DNA from: Undaria pinnatifida
Lineage: Eukaryota; Sar; Phaeophyceae; Laminariales; Alariaceae
Length of the DNA stretch: 64,000 bases
Direction of reading: 5' to 3'
Assembly (NCBI GenBank): GCA_012845835.1
Contig: JABAKD010000010.1
Span: forward strand, 18,301,204 to 18,365,203
Shown in pieces: positions 39,501-51,091 of the stretch. The notes below the pieces were generated by a model. It was not told the origin of the DNA, made no database searches, and saw only the letters and a list, made by a program, of their open reading frames with translations. The translations under genes were made by a program, and so were the position numbers. How positions within the stretch are numbered: the first letter of the stretch is position 1; each line of letters starts with the position of its first letter.

Positions 39501-42500
39501 CAGAAGAGGTATGCCATGACATGCGCTTCCCTACTGATGTACTGCACTCCGAAAACTGTGCTGCGTGACGACGCTGCAGCAATAACGCTGCGCTGGGTAG
39601 AGTAAATACGGATTCAATTATTTTCTCACTGCACTGCCGTCTAATCTGCTGGCGGTGTCATGTCGGGGTAAACCGCCTTGCAACACAGTACAAAACCCTA
39701 ATACCATATTAGGTATTCCTGCGCTACATATATATTGGTACTGCATAAGCCGACAGGCCGTCGTTCCCCGGAAGCGCTCTAACGCATTGAGGACTTTGGC
39801 TCTGCTTGTTGGTGTGGGTGTGCACCATCACGTGTATGATGTGTCGTATGATATTTGTTTTTTGGGCCATAGTGAATGAGTAAAGAGGAATGGATTCATG
39901 TTTTCCGTAGCGCGAGATGGCATAACAATGGCGAAGAAAAAAACTGGTCACAGACAACGTAAATGAGATTTGATGTTCAATCACCATGTGGAGCAGGCGT
40001 TCGAAGCAAATGCTCGTATCGTTTTGCCTTTTGTTCATTTTATAAAATGATTTGAAATACGCCAGCTGTGAGTTTGACAAACTCAGGGTCGATACTCATA
40101 TTTGGAACCTGCGTGGTACATCGACCGGCCGCTCGTTTTTACAGATGTATTATCCTTCGAACATATATATGACTTTAGTACGTGTGAGACGGTGGACAAA
40201 ATGTTCAATGCGAGGGTGTCGATCTCGTGTTCGTGTGTTATCATATCCCATCACATCGGACAGATCACGACCTAGATCACCTAGAACATCTATAATAGAT
40301 CATGGTATGTTGTGCAGGATCTGTGTAGTACAAATCCAACCCAGGAAAAAACGTGCTACTGTAGATCATTCAACTCAACCAGCTCTCACCCGGCAGCATG
40401 ATTTATTGGCCATGCGGATAACATTGACCAGGGATCTGTCTGCTCTGAAATACGCAGATCATATAAATCATGCAGATCATATAAGTCATCAAAAGGAATC
40501 TCACCGGCCCTACATGTAAATTTGGTGTTATAACCCGTTTTGGATCCCAACGTAAGGCGACCAGAGAAAACGAGAAAAGCGCGGTACTTTGAACCATCTA
40601 GGATCAGCATGTAGCAGTACGAGGTTCATTATGCATGCGCCCTGTTTGCCTCTCAGTTCTCCTCGTACTCCACGTTGAACGCACGATGTGTGCTTCGATA
40701 GAGGTGGCACTTTGAGCCGTTTTCTAGAAGGGCAGTTCCCCTTAACGCTTTCGGGGCCCTTGCACAGCGATGAAACAAAGCATAAGGCGCGTTCTTGTCA
40801 TGTTGCGAGCATGCAGCACACTGCAGCGCAAGCTGTGCGCGCGTCTGAACAGGTGCTTGCATTGGAATTCGACAGTGAAATCGTCATCAGCTAACCTATA
40901 TCGGTGCATCCCGGATTGCTTGCTTCGCGTGAAGGATGCTTGCTGCCTGCAATCGTCAGTTTTACTCATCATTTTTTCCCTATACTATAATCAAGATATA
41001 ATTAACACCTAAAATCGTCGGAATTCCGTTTCTTGTTGTCTGCAATGCATTTTTTTTGCTTACCTAGGGCGTGGGATCGTCCATCGGGTCGTATATATCT
41101 TATACATGGCTGGGTTTTTCTTTTCCAGATCAGTTTTTTCGGGGTGGGGCATGAGAGCTCTTCAAAGAGAGCTGCCTCAGAAGGCAAAAATCGAGGTGCA
41201 GCATCTTCACCGTAGCATGCGCCGCATGACCTACCTGCCCCAGCAAACCACGGCTGCTTCGTTCTGCCGATGTTATGATCGTCGTTCAGTTTCGACTTTT
41301 CCCCCCCTGAAGGCCCACAGGGGGTATGCCAATTCCATGGATTTTCACGTGTCGGGTCGCTTCTCGCGGGGCCACTCGGGTCAAGGTGGCCCGGCCCGGC
41401 CCCACCCGTGAGATTAGCAAACGTCCTGACCCGACCCAATCCGACGCGTGGGTTTTCGAACACCTGTTCTTGCCCCGACCCGACCCGACCCACGAGCTTT
41501 TGCAAACATCCTGATCGGACCCGCGGGTCGGGTCAAGACCCGTGAACGGCCCTGGTTAATTCCTAGGCTTTTCGCGGGTCGGGGACAGTTCTCAATCCGT
41601 CCTGTGAGATTAAAAATATCTCGTCCCCACTCGACCCGACTCGTGAGATTTCGAACACCTCATTCTCCCGACCCGACTCGCCCCGCGAGGGTATGGAAAA
41701 AAAAACTCTCGGTCCGACCCGTTGGACAGGCTGATTTCGACTACTCCCTTGCATTGTGCGCGTGCCCTCTGATCTCAGCTTCGGAACGTGGTGAGCCTTA
41801 CCCCTCCCGACAAGGTCATTGAGGTGTATGTGGGAGACAGCCCCCTGCAATGGAGGAGATGGAGCCGGCAGCCAGGCGTCAGCCTAATCGGAGATGCTGC
41901 GCACGCGATGCTGCCAACGTTAGGTAGGCCACCAGGGGGGGTGGGGTGCAGTCGTCTTATCATGCGTGGCCTTAGTCCATAGGACCATAGACCTTCACAT
42001 CCCTTCAATACCGGAACGGGGCACTTTTTTATGTTTCACCGACTAGGCAGGCATTGCTTGTACCAAGGGCGGGGGGGGGGGGGGGGGTGTACTCATTTCA
42101 TGCGTGCCCGTCCAGGTAATTTAGGGATGCGATGGCCTATGGCCGTGCGACTACCTCTATGCATGAAATGATGCATGGAATGCGAACATCCTTCCATGCT
42201 TTCCTTAGTCATTCAACCATTGACTGTGCATCTCTTTGGAGACGGAGAAGCTTTCCGACCTTTAGTAGAGACACCTCCAACAATGGGGTGCTCGTTACGG
42301 GAGGCCAGAGGGGGGGGGATCGGGACCACGTTTAAGGGAGAAAATCACTTGCACCTAGATTATGACACTGTTTTGCGTAGTTTAAGGATTAACCGTGTCT
42401 GCAGATGCATTAGTACTGGTGTCTGGAGCCGTTATGAAAGACCCTGATCGCTAGCGACGTGCGATGTATGCTGCACAGCAGTAATTAAGAAAGAGGACGT

Positions 42501-42881
42501 CGTGTTATTGCGTGCATGACTCAGTATGGTACATTTTTTCACTTCCCCCGACTGATTGGTTTCTGCGCTGCGATCGTCTCTTTGACGGTTTTCTTTGATT
42601 GTTTCTTTGAATAGTTTTCTTGGGTCGTTTCTTGGATCGTTTCTTGGATTGTTTCTTGGATGTTTTTTTAATCGCTTTTTTGATCGTTTCTTTGATCAGG
42701 GATGGGTGTGACCAGCGCATTGCAAGACGCGGCCTCGCTGATCAACTGCATCGACGGAGTGGAGACACCGCTGGCCGAGGCATTGTCCAAATACGAACGA
42801 GAACGCGTATTTCCGACGGCGTTGTTGCAGCTCGCCAGCCGAATCGGGATGACCTTCATCGAAAATGTCCTGTGCCGCTAG
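36133..42881 (+). CDS. FAD-dependent monooxygenase (PHBH fold), plastid-targeted, complete, 6 exons
   Basis: A class A flavin monooxygenase that would use NAD(P)H and oxygen to hydroxylate or epoxidise a substrate. Exons 36133-36582, 38012-38358, 38859-39012, 39392-39508, 41779-41923 and 42700-42881 join in phase to 464 residues and a stop. Residues 1-21 are a signal peptide, then Ala22-Phe23, the ASAFAP-type junction of stramenopile plastid preproteins, and a Ser/Thr-rich transit stretch. GAGPAG at 112-117 binds FAD; the DG motif is VVGADGRRSVVR around 260-270; the GD motif is LIGDAAHAMLP at 392-402. The usual GQG after that is GMG. Intron 1 has a GC donor (CAG|GCGAGT). The substrate is unknown; zeaxanthin-epoxidase, UbiH-like and salicylate-hydroxylase-like relatives are all possible. 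Confidence 0.9.
37204..37363 (+). mobile_element. SINE-like family A, full-length copy with target duplication
   Basis: Flanked by the 12-bp direct repeat gactgtgacatc (37192-37203 and 37364-37375), with an A tail of about 22. It sits in intron 1 of the monooxygenase. Confidence 0.82.
37440..38011 (+). repeat. Three decayed copies of the intron 1 acceptor plus exon 2 edge
   Basis: Copies of (c)gcag, then attg-actggctgagctggaaa and gcagaagaggcagtggcggtat, start at 37498, 37668 and 37839; the live exon starts at 38012. Spacings are 170, 171 and 173 bp. Copy 2 has the acceptor changed from cag to caa. All three have lost the reading frame. The unit also carries ttttgaagcctcgcgcc and cggaccatg-type intron sequence. 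Confidence 0.9.
38012..38358 (+). CDS. Monooxygenase exon 2 (substrate region, DG motif)
   Basis: From CTTCGCAG to AGAAG|GTGCGA, phase 0 to 2. Encodes SIGLAELENIKPGLAEEAV, ITRHALQRVLLGHLP and ARAVVGADGR, the DG motif being completed by exon 3. Confidence 0.9.
38859..39012 (+). CDS. Monooxygenase exon 3
   Basis: Follows TTTAACCAG. The split codon gives Arg, completing GADGRRSVVRKKVL. Continues with NCDWALTWWALADVPEP and ends at GGCGAG|GTGGGT, phase 0. Confidence 0.88.
39251..39285 (+). repeat. Decayed copy of part of monooxygenase exon 4
   Basis: caatgtggagttgatgtgttggcgggatag, about 157 bp upstream of the live cgatgtggagttttacgtgttggcgggacgg. Confidence 0.65.
39392..39508 (+). CDS. Monooxygenase exon 4
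   Basis: 39 codons between CTGTCGCTCAG and GAAGAG|GTATGC, phase 0 at both ends. Encodes a Trp-rich strand (VTMWSFTCWRDGE) and a helix (AARALKELEGWPEE). Confidence 0.85.
40062..40130 (+). repeat. Repeat family D copy
   Basis: cagctgtgagtttgacaaactcagggtcgatactcat then acctgcgtggtacat. Related copies lie at 43988-44060, 45480-45602 and 61440-61585. Confidence 0.55.
41337..41735. mobile_element. hAT-like MITEs, copies 3 and 4, adjacent
   Basis: Copy 3 ends ccctg at 41554 and is followed by gttaattc; the flank before it is gccaattc. Copy 4 starts ctaggcttttcgcgggtcgg at 41563, so the two share the 8-bp gttaattc. Interiors are CGACCC-rich. They lie 40 bp before the exon 5 acceptor of the monooxygenase. 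Confidence 0.5.
41779..41923 (+). CDS. Monooxygenase exon 5 (GD motif)
   Basis: From CTGATCTCAG to TTAG|GTAGGC, phase 0 to 1. Encodes VVSLTPPDKVIEVYVGDSPL and GVSLIGDAAHAMLPTL, the GD motif that contacts the FAD ribose. Confidence 0.92.
42545..42699 (+). repeat. T-rich minisatellite (gatcgtttcttg) at an acceptor
   Basis: About ten imperfect 13-15-bp units of gatcgtttcttg ending directly at the TTTGATCAG acceptor of exon 6. The acceptor itself matches the unit. Confidence 0.75.
42700..42881 (+). CDS. Monooxygenase exon 6 (C terminus, stop)
   Basis: The split codon gives Gly405; reads GMGVTSALQDAASLINCID, SKYERERVFPTALLQLASR, then TAG at 42879-42881. The position of LQDAASL after the GD motif matches the family helix. 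Confidence 0.88.
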
Positions 42882-43509
42882 CTGGTATTGTTGTACGAAC
42901 TTCTTTTTTTCAGCTATAAGTTTTTGGGACGAATACGAAGCATTAGTACTGAAGTACGGGGCAAAGTTGAAATATATCAAAGACGAGCGACGAGATTAAG
43001 TGTGTTCGAAGTCATGTGCATGGCACACCGGGATATGTACCGCATGATACAACGACTGCATGTTGCATATCTGTATTTAATTAATTCCTCGTTTTTCAAT
43101 GATGTGCAGGTTGTATGATACCTGGTGCAAGGGTGTGGTTGCTAAGACACCTCGGGGGAACCAGGGTGGTATCTAATAGGCAAACCTAATGTGTTTCAGA
43201 GTCATGCACATGGCATGTGATGCAACGACTGCTCAAGGTTGTTGTAGTTTGATTGACTCCGTACCGTCTTGACGATGTTCAGAATTTTGTCACAATCGGT
43301 TGTTGTTCGCAGGGTATTTCTATCTGGTATACTGGCGTGGTTGTTGTATGGCGCATCAAGGGAACCACGGCTGCGCAAAAGATATAGACTATGTCTCTTC
43401 AGCAGAGAAGAGCCATTTGTAAAGAGAGATATCCTGTAAATCGCCGTCGGTCGCGCCGTCGGTCGATCGATCAAACTCGACCTCAAGTTTAGCAAATGTG
43501 TTCACAATT

Positions 43510-43680
43510 GATGGCCTGACCCTCGGATCGGATCAAAAGGCATTCAAAATCTCACGGGTGGGTCGGTTCGGGTCAGTTTTTTTTTTCAATTCTCACCGGT
43601 CGGGTCAGATCACCCGGACCCGACCCGATCCGACCCGATCCGACCCGATCCGGTGCGACCTGACCCGTGAAAAAGCCCTG
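43510..43680. mobile_element. hAT-like MITE, copy 5
   Basis: Ends cgtgaaaaagccctg with five cgacccgatc units before it. The left end is eroded. Confidence 0.45.
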
Positions 43681-44060
43681 ATATTTTTAGAGGTATACGC
43701 GAGACGCGCAAACGTACATTTTGTTGGTTACACAGCACTAACCACTGAACCACGAAGTCACGTGACTACGTGGCCCAGTGGGTAGTGCTATATAACCAAC
43801 ACGCTCCTGTTTGTAGAGTGGAGCTCAATTTTTTCTTGAGGGGGCAGTGTGTGCCTTTCACCAATTTCTGCATCACCAAAATGGTTTTGGTTCGTGAAGG
43901 CGTCGCGTACTGTGAAGCTACGCATGTAGTCTATGCACGCGTGGCTTGACGGCGTTCGACCTATATTTTGGAAAAAAAAAAACTTCTAAACACGTCGGCT
44001 GTGAGTTCGATAAATTTAGGGTCGGTACGCATCTTTGCAAGCTGCGTGATATATTTGATG

Positions 44061-45479
44061 TGACTTGTGACTGCTTCGTAATGATCCCCATTTTCCCGGG
44101 GTTCTCTGTAGCGGAAGTTCGAACGTGTCCGATCTAATTAATTATTACAGTAGCGGTCTCTCTAGAGCACCGCTTGAGTAGTGCTGGTTGCCCGCCATAG
44201 TGCCTGTGAAATCGCTTGGCACATATGGGGGAACCCGCAGCAGTGGCAGTATCCGGAGTAGTACCGGTTGCTGCTATAGTGCCGGTATTTCCCTCTATAG
44301 TGCACATACCGGTGTTATATAAAGGGGCCACTACTGACTGTACTTGAATATACACGGCTAGCGCTATACAGAATCGAGTGAAATCAGGCCGCATGTACCT
44401 CGTACGCTACTAGACTAGACGATACGTAGCCAAATAAATAATGTCAATTTTTTTATAAAAAAATGAAAAACGTCAGACGGTAAAAAAATGTAATGGAGCG
44501 CCCTCCGTAGAAGGATAATTTATAGATTCGACGAGGAACCATGTCATGGTTGAGGTGAAACCACGTCATGTTAGATGTCACATTCACGTCAAGGCCATCA
44601 CAGATGGGCGACAATGTAGGAGACGATGATGGGACAAGCAGAGGACGCCCCTCATATCACTACCCTGCGCTACCCGGCACTACCGTGCGTAGCCCTGTTA
44701 TGTCTGTTTTAGCATTCTATATAGACTAGAGGAACAATGCACAAGCTTTGAGTCTATCGAGCGAGCGATGAGGAGAGACCCAATAAATACACCGAAACCC
44801 ACGAGGGGCACGCTTCCCAACACCGACCAACCACGCATCCCCCACCCGGAGTACCATCACAAATATTTGAAAAGCGTCAGCTGCAGCATGCTGCAGTGCG
44901 TGCGACCGATGTGGGTAATTTTGGAAGACCAATAACAGCAAGCATCTCAAGCAACGTAAACAGCAGAAGAACGAACACACGACAGCAGCAAGTAGCAGCA
45001 AGCATTCCACCAACCAATGAATGGCAGCACGCAGCAATGAATGCTTAGAAGGAGGCGTGTGTGTGCTCGAGACATGGTTGGGGGCCGGGTCGTAATAAGT
45101 ATGGGGAAACCCGACGTCTTGCCTAAATGCGGCGCAATCGGAAAATTACGCCAATCAAAATGTTTGGACCCGTAAGAGTGGTTAGTTGTTGACCTCAACG
45201 CGTGTCGCCAGTAGTCCGAGAAAGGGCGTTGCCGCCGCGGGTTTTTGCGGACACACACGGGGATAGGGAGAGGGAAAGAACGGCCGGGATGGCCATTTTC
45301 GCTGCGTGCCTAGCTGGCACGCGGTTCGAGGGAGGAGCGTTGTGCGAGCGACGGTCGAAGATAGGCTTTGGGCTGTTTCGGCCTAACAGGCATGGGCAGC
45401 TTCGGCCTAAGAGGCATGGGCAGCTTCATGTTTCTGTACGCATTATTATTATTGTCGCCCTCCAACAACATTGTAAAAA
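44061..45479. other. Intergenic stretch without recognised content
   Basis: Between the monooxygenase and the third gene. A short segment near 44275-44320 (ctatagtgcacataccgg) resembles 19100-19180 in inverse. No gene is supported. Confidence 0.4.
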
Positions 45480-45602
45480 TGAAGATACGCTTCAGCTGTG
45501 AGATCGAAGATTTTGTCGAAACTCATCTTTTCAGGCTGTGTGTGATACTCCGATCGCGCGTATTACTGGGTACGTGTCCTCATTTAGGATATAGGTCGGC
45601 AA
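45480..45602 (+). repeat. Repeat family D copy, inverse of 61440-61585
   Basis: gctgtgagatcgaagattttgtcgaaactcatc, gtgatactccgatcgcgcgtatta and gtgtcctcatttaggatataggtcgg are all found in reverse at the later copy. Confidence 0.75.
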
Positions 45603-45759
45603 CTCCCTTTGGAACTGTAGTGTAGCTTGTACCAGAGTCAACAGGGTGATGTTAAGTCAGTCTGTGTGCGAAACTATAAAACCCATTTTTGAGGGGGACA
45701 CAATCTGACAGCTGTGGAAGGAAATGCATCAGTGTATCAAGTGTATCCTGTAAGTCGTG

Positions 45760-46330
45760 TAACCGGTGAGGGGAGGGCGGAGTTTTTAAGGGCGTGGGGG
45801 GCTGGGTTTAAACAAGAGAAAGCGCGCGGGGGGGGAGGGGGGGGGGGGAGGGGGGGGCAACTCAGTCTGTGCGCGTAAACTATAACCCTTTAAGGGGACA
45901 AATGTGACGGTTGTGGAAGGAATGCATCACTTTATCATGTATATCATGTAAGCCATACAACCAATGAGGAGAGGGCGGAGTGTTTGAAGGTGTGGGGGGG
46001 TTGGGGGCGGGGGGGGGGGGGGGGGGGAGGGGATTTCCAACAGCTTTAGCTCGCATAGATGTAGGGGCTTGCTATATGCGTGGTGCTAGGTCCAGGGGAT
46101 GGTGCGGGTGGTGGGGAAGGAGGGGGCGTTGGGGGGGGAAGGAGGGGGGGGGATGAATTGGAGCTACGGCATGGATGGCTAGAAAGATAATGAGGTGATA
46201 TCAACTGCCTGGTGTAGTGTTCATTACTCTGGCGTGCTTTGATTATAGGTGGGGCGTTTGAACAAGAGGGATCGGGGGAAAACGGAGGGGGGGGAGGGGG
46301 GATGGAAATGAGATGGAGCTACGGCATATG
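45760..46330. repeat. G-rich duplicated region
   Basis: Two related blocks (near 45650-45850 and 45870-46030) each end in long G runs. A gatggctagaaagataatgaggtgatatca segment near 46165 recurs near 46330. Confidence 0.7.
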
Positions 46331-47221
46331 GATGGCTATTAATAGAAAGATAATGAGGTGATATCAGCTGCCTGGTAGTGTTTGTTTCTCCATCATGGCG
46401 TAGATGCCGTTCCGATGAAAATCGAATATCCTTCCATAAAGCAGTAGTATCTACGAAGTCGACCGAATAATCCCTCCCTAAAGCAGTGGTATCTTCTGCC
46501 AACCATTTCCCCGTTATTTCCTTTCCTTGTCATGTTCATACGTGGCCCATACAGGTTTTGGCGCAGCGAACAAAAGTCTGCGATTCCATGCCGGATACTG
46601 GATAGTCTACAGTTGCTACGTGAAACTGAATGCAGCGGCCGTTTTTATTTTCGCAACAGCCGGGTGTCATTCTTTACATAGCATACCCCCCCTCCCCTCT
46701 CTCTCCACGCTACGTATAGCAGGTAGGTCCTGCTCGCTTTTTTTTTGTGGCTGTTTTTTCGGGGGTGATGGATGAAGTCCGCGCTTCCTGTGCTCGTCGA
46801 CTCACATAGACACAGTCAGCTTTCGCAGTCGTATCGGCAGCGCCCGTAAGGAAACTAAAAACACGAGCTGGGAATCGGAGGGCCTACGTGTGAATGTGAT
46901 CTCATGCAAATGGGTGCGACGTTACGACGTTTGTTTACGACGCTACTCGTCGTACTACTATATTTGGTCATTTCGTCATTTCGTCATTGCGTCGTTTCGT
47001 CTGCGTCGTTTTAGGTTTCGTCGTTTTGTAACGGTTTTATCGGGTTTCGTAAAGAGCAGGAAAGTTTTAAGTGTACGTACGTGAAGATGCTTCCACGGCA
47101 AGCCCGCAAGCCCTCACCGCCGTAGTACTGCTGTAACAACCTATCTCAGCTCGCAAACTAGCTAGTTCACGCCAGAGGCTCTGCATCTGCACGACTGCAG
47201 TGCCAGCACGCTAGGGCAATC

Positions 47222-47451
47222 ATGTGGACAAAAACAAGAGCTCGAATATTGCTATCATCCAAAAACCATCGCGTGAAGCGCGGTGCCGATGCGCTCAGCA
47301 CAAGCAAGCTTTTTCAAAAGAGGACGTTCAAGAGTCCACCACCTCTCAGGCCATCAGCCAACACTAGCAACAACAGTAGGGGAGGAAGAGAGTGGAGACA
47401 GGACAATGCGGGAGGTGGCAGTGGGTGGAATCACAGGGGCAACTCTGGAAG
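47222..47451 (+). CDS. Possible first exon of the third gene
   Basis: An ATG followed by 76 codons rich in Arg, Lys, Ser and Asn (start MWTKTRARILLSSKNHRVKR) ends at TGGAAG|GTACGC. Basic N terminus without acids resembles an organelle presequence. Its phase 2 end does not match the phase 0 start at 50988, so another exon would be needed. Weak. Confidence 0.22.
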
Positions 47452-47859
47452 GTACGCCAATTTGAAATGTGCTGTGCTTTTGCTTGTGTGCTACCTGCCT
47501 CAAAGTGCGAAATCGGATACAAGGGCTCCGCTATGCGGGCGGCTGACGCCACCCACTACGCTCGCGCAAGGAAGAATACAACCCAATGTGAAGGGAGCAG
47601 AAAGAAGAGTGATTCGGTGCAACTAGCGATTTCATTATGCCAAGAGCTACTTGTGTAGAGCTAATTGCCCTATCTGTGCTGTGCTGTGTGATTGTTTGGC
47701 GATGTCACGTTCTGAACGGCAGTACGTACGGGTGTAATTTGCGAAAAAAAAGGAAGAGGACTGAAAGAGGACAATCAATAGAAAAAGCACCAAGTTCATA
47801 TCGGTACCTGCTGGTACCTAGTAATTCGGATGCCACCCCTGGTGCTACTGTTGTGTGGT

Positions 47860-48230
47860 CGAAAGAAAGCACAGCGCAGCACGGCGCAGCACCGCACCGC
47901 AGGGCAAGGCACGGCACCACACGGCACCGCACGGCGCTGCGCTGCGCTGCTGAGCCAAGGTAACTGAGCTAAACTGAGCTGGGAGTGCTTTTTTTGTGTT
48001 TCAACAATGTGTAAGCATACGTTTAAACTTGACACTGGTACCTGGTATGATACTTCGAATAATACCCGGCATGTACGAAAGAGTAAGTACAGCACAGCAC
48101 ACGGCACAGCTCGCACGGCACCGCACGGCGCTGCGCTGCTGAGCTAGCGCTGCGGTGCGCTGCTGAGCCAAGGTGAGCTCAGCTGGGACCTGGTTTGATA
48201 ATACTTCGTGCAACCAAAAAAAAAAATTAA
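47860..48230. repeat. gcacggc-rich repeats and family C copy
   Basis: gcagcacggcaccgcacggc units at 47875-47945 and again at 48090-48160, then the A-tailed family C copy at 48163-48227. Confidence 0.65.
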
Positions 48231-48264
48231 GGAAGAATCAAAGTAAATCTTGACCGTTCCACAA

Positions 48265-48335
48265 GTAATCGAAGGAGGCGGTGTTCAAGTGGGAGGTCTT
48301 GAGAGGCCAGGGATGTACCAACCGAGCCAGCTCAT
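48265..48335. repeat. Dispersed repeat, inverse of 20375-20447
   Basis: Shares tcttgagaggccagggatgtaccaaccgag-type sequence with the earlier site in reverse. Confidence 0.55.
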
Positions 48336-49455
48336 GAAACATACCAAAATAAGTAAGTGCATGCTGCGCCTGGCTGTTCCGCGCAACTTGTAGTGTACTC
48401 GTACTCAGCTGTTATACATGTACTCGGACAAATACGTTTGAGTACTTCGTACCCTAGTGCATACTACCGGCACAGCACACAGCAGCATTCTTGTCTTTGT
48501 ACTTGTCTTTCAATACTGGAGCTCCTGCAGGCTGGCCACCGGTGTGACAGAGAGCTTACGCAGCGCGTTACCCTTTTCCCTTGCATTGACGGCACACGTC
48601 GAACATATCGTGATCTTCCTGACCTACTACTGTAGAATGTACAGGTCAACGGGTTGGGGTATATGAATATGTCATACAGATCATACGGATGACGTGGAAA
48701 CGTGTGCGGATCACACAGACCATACCAGATCAGAGTGCAAGTGCTTGCAAAGCCGTGCATGGCAAACCCAGGCACGCGCATGGCAACACGAACACACCCT
48801 GTAGGTCACTAGCACTGCGGAAACATGTACCTGGTACAGATCTTGCAGATCCTATAAGCCAGCGGAATGGGATCTGGAACAAGTGGTGCAGACCCGTGAA
48901 AATGATCTGTGTGATCTGTGCGGTGATATGGCATGTCCGATATGTGCACCATTGCACCATAATGCTCGTTGTATTCGCGCAGCAGTACATCGGTAGCTTA
49001 CAGCAGCAGTAGCTTTTATTTGCGTGTGAAGCATGACGCTTCTTGGGCGTGGTTCAGTTTAAGGTCGGACTACACCGGTTCGAGGGCAGTTTGCAGTTCA
49101 CCGCTGTTCGATGTTTTTTTTTTGCTGGCTCTAGCCGCCCCCCTGTTCGCTGTGCCGCTGTTCAATTATCTTTTTTTGCTGGCTGTAGCCGCCCCCCGAT
49201 TCGCTGTGCCGACCCTCGATTTCGGTAGGCGTGAAATCACGGTGATAGGTAAGTGAAGCTAGCTTCTATTCTCCGACGACGTAAAACAATACCTGGTAGG
49301 GTTTCGAGTCTAGCGTGCGTGGTTTCCTTGTGCCGTGTTCCACCCTTCAATCGTTACCAGAGGTTTTAGAGCAAGTTGTATCAGTTGGTGGTAGTGAGGC
49401 GCGACCTCAAAGAAATGTTGTTGGGTTTGGTTAGGTTGCGTTTGCCTTGCCTTGT

Positions 49456-49715
49456 CTTGGGCTTGGCTTGGCTTGGCTTGGCTTGGCTTGGCTTGGCTTG
49501 GCTTGGCTTGGCTTGGCTTGGCTTGGCTTGGCTTGACTTGGCTTGGCTTGGCTTGGCTTGGCTTGGCTTGGCTTGGCTTGGCTTGGCTTGGCTTGGCTTG
49601 GCTTGGCTTGGCCTGACCTGACCTGGCCTGGTCTGGCCTGGCCTGGCCTGGCGAGAGTTGGCTTGATTTGGCTTGGCCTGGCTTGATTTGGTTTGGCTTG
49701 GCTTGGCTTTTGGGT
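49456..49715. repeat. (CTTGG)n microsatellite
   Basis: About 50 units of cttgg, changing to cctgg towards the right. Long frames of KPSQA on the minus strand come only from this repeat. Confidence 0.95.
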
Positions 49716-50399
49716 CTGCTTCCCACCAACGCACACAGTTGACGACAGTTGCAAGTGTCCACCAGCGAGAGTTCCTAGCGAGAGCTACGACATCTTTATA
49801 TGCCAGGGTCGGCTTGGAGGGCTCGGATCCAAGTGGGATCATGAAGTGGTGGGAACAGGGTCACGAAACATGTGTGTGTTGACCAATGAAACATAACGAA
49901 ACATCAGTGTTTGACCAATGAACGGATACCTCCGCGTAAGTTGTAGCCTCTACTGGAACTATTCGCATCTACCCTGCGTACTGAAAGGCGAAGAGAAAAC
50001 GGCGTCATATACACGTGGTGTGATATGGAGCTGAAGAACATTGGCACTGCCCTTAGGCCACTGGGTACAAATGCTTGTTGTATTTGCTGCCTAGGTACAG
50101 CAGTATGTTTATGTGTAATATGATGATACGAAGCCGCACGAACGAAGGGGCAAGAACGCGCACGTTTACCCACCAGCGGCAGTGCAGAGCGAAAGCATGG
50201 TTAAAACTGGCACCTCCTGTTGAAGTTGCTTCTTGTTTCAGTGTCGATTGCATTTCCCCTCGAATCTCGCCGGCAATAACACAAAGAGGAAATGGGAAAG
50301 ATGGCACGAAACACGGGGAACACAAAGGTATACATACCTTGACTGAAAAAAAAAAGTTGAAGTGAAGTGTTCGTCTTGTGCAAACATTGAGCAGTCGAT

Positions 50400-50960
50400 G
50401 CATTTCACCTAAATATAATATCCCGTATGCTGCTGTATTGTGTGTCACCCTCCACTTGTCGTATCATGACCTGCCCCTGCAACAGATTCCCGGGTAGCTT
50501 TTTGCGGTTCAATACCCGCGTACCTACCCGAGTATGACCAAAACGGTCTGCCTTGATTGGTGTCTGAGTACGGAGTAAATACCTTGACTAAAATACTCAA
50601 ACGCTTGAAGGAATGTTAGTCGTTTGCAAACGTTGAGCACCCGATCTATGTTACCCACTAAATACTCCGTATGCTGCTGTATTTTGTACTAGGTGCTCTG
50701 CGTGCTTCTGTGTTTGTATGTTTCGCTCCTGTCATCGTCTCTGTTTCACCTAAGCCCTCTGCGTGCTGCTGTGTTTGTATGTTACACCTGTCGTCGTATA
50801 TGTTTCACGTAAGTTCTCTGCGTGCTGCTATACTTTTGCTATGCTTCTCGTAGTCGTATATGTGTCGCCTAAATACTCAGCATGCTGCTGCATTCTTGTG
50901 TTATGCTCCCCTTATGGTGCACACTCCTATCTTCGTGTCGTGACCTGCTCCTATTACAGA
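50400..50960. repeat. Tandem repeats before the first recognised exon of the third gene
   Basis: Units of about 60 bp around ctctgcgtgctgctgtgtttgtatgtt, plus a larger duplication in which tgacctgc...cagattcccgggta recurs near 50470 and 50945, the latter just before the acceptor at 50987. Confidence 0.75.
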
Positions 50961-50987
50961 TTCCCGGGTAGAGATACCTTTCTGCAG

Positions 50988-51091
50988 GTGGTTCCTTTAC
51001 CGTGGCTGGCCGTGGCGTGCTTCTCGACCGTCGAGCTGGCGACCAATGCCTACGTTGTGGAAAACGAAAACTTCAGGCACCTTACGCAACG
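50988..51091 (+). CDS. Third gene, exon a
   Basis: From CCTTTCTGCAG to CAACG|GTAAGA, phase 0 to 2. Encodes [19 protein letters not shown] and a charged end NENFRHLTQ. Confidence 0.72.

Noticed and set aside
49310-49842. Frames of about 150 codons rich in KPSQA
   Set aside because: Direct translation of the (CTTGG)n repeat; no unique domain.
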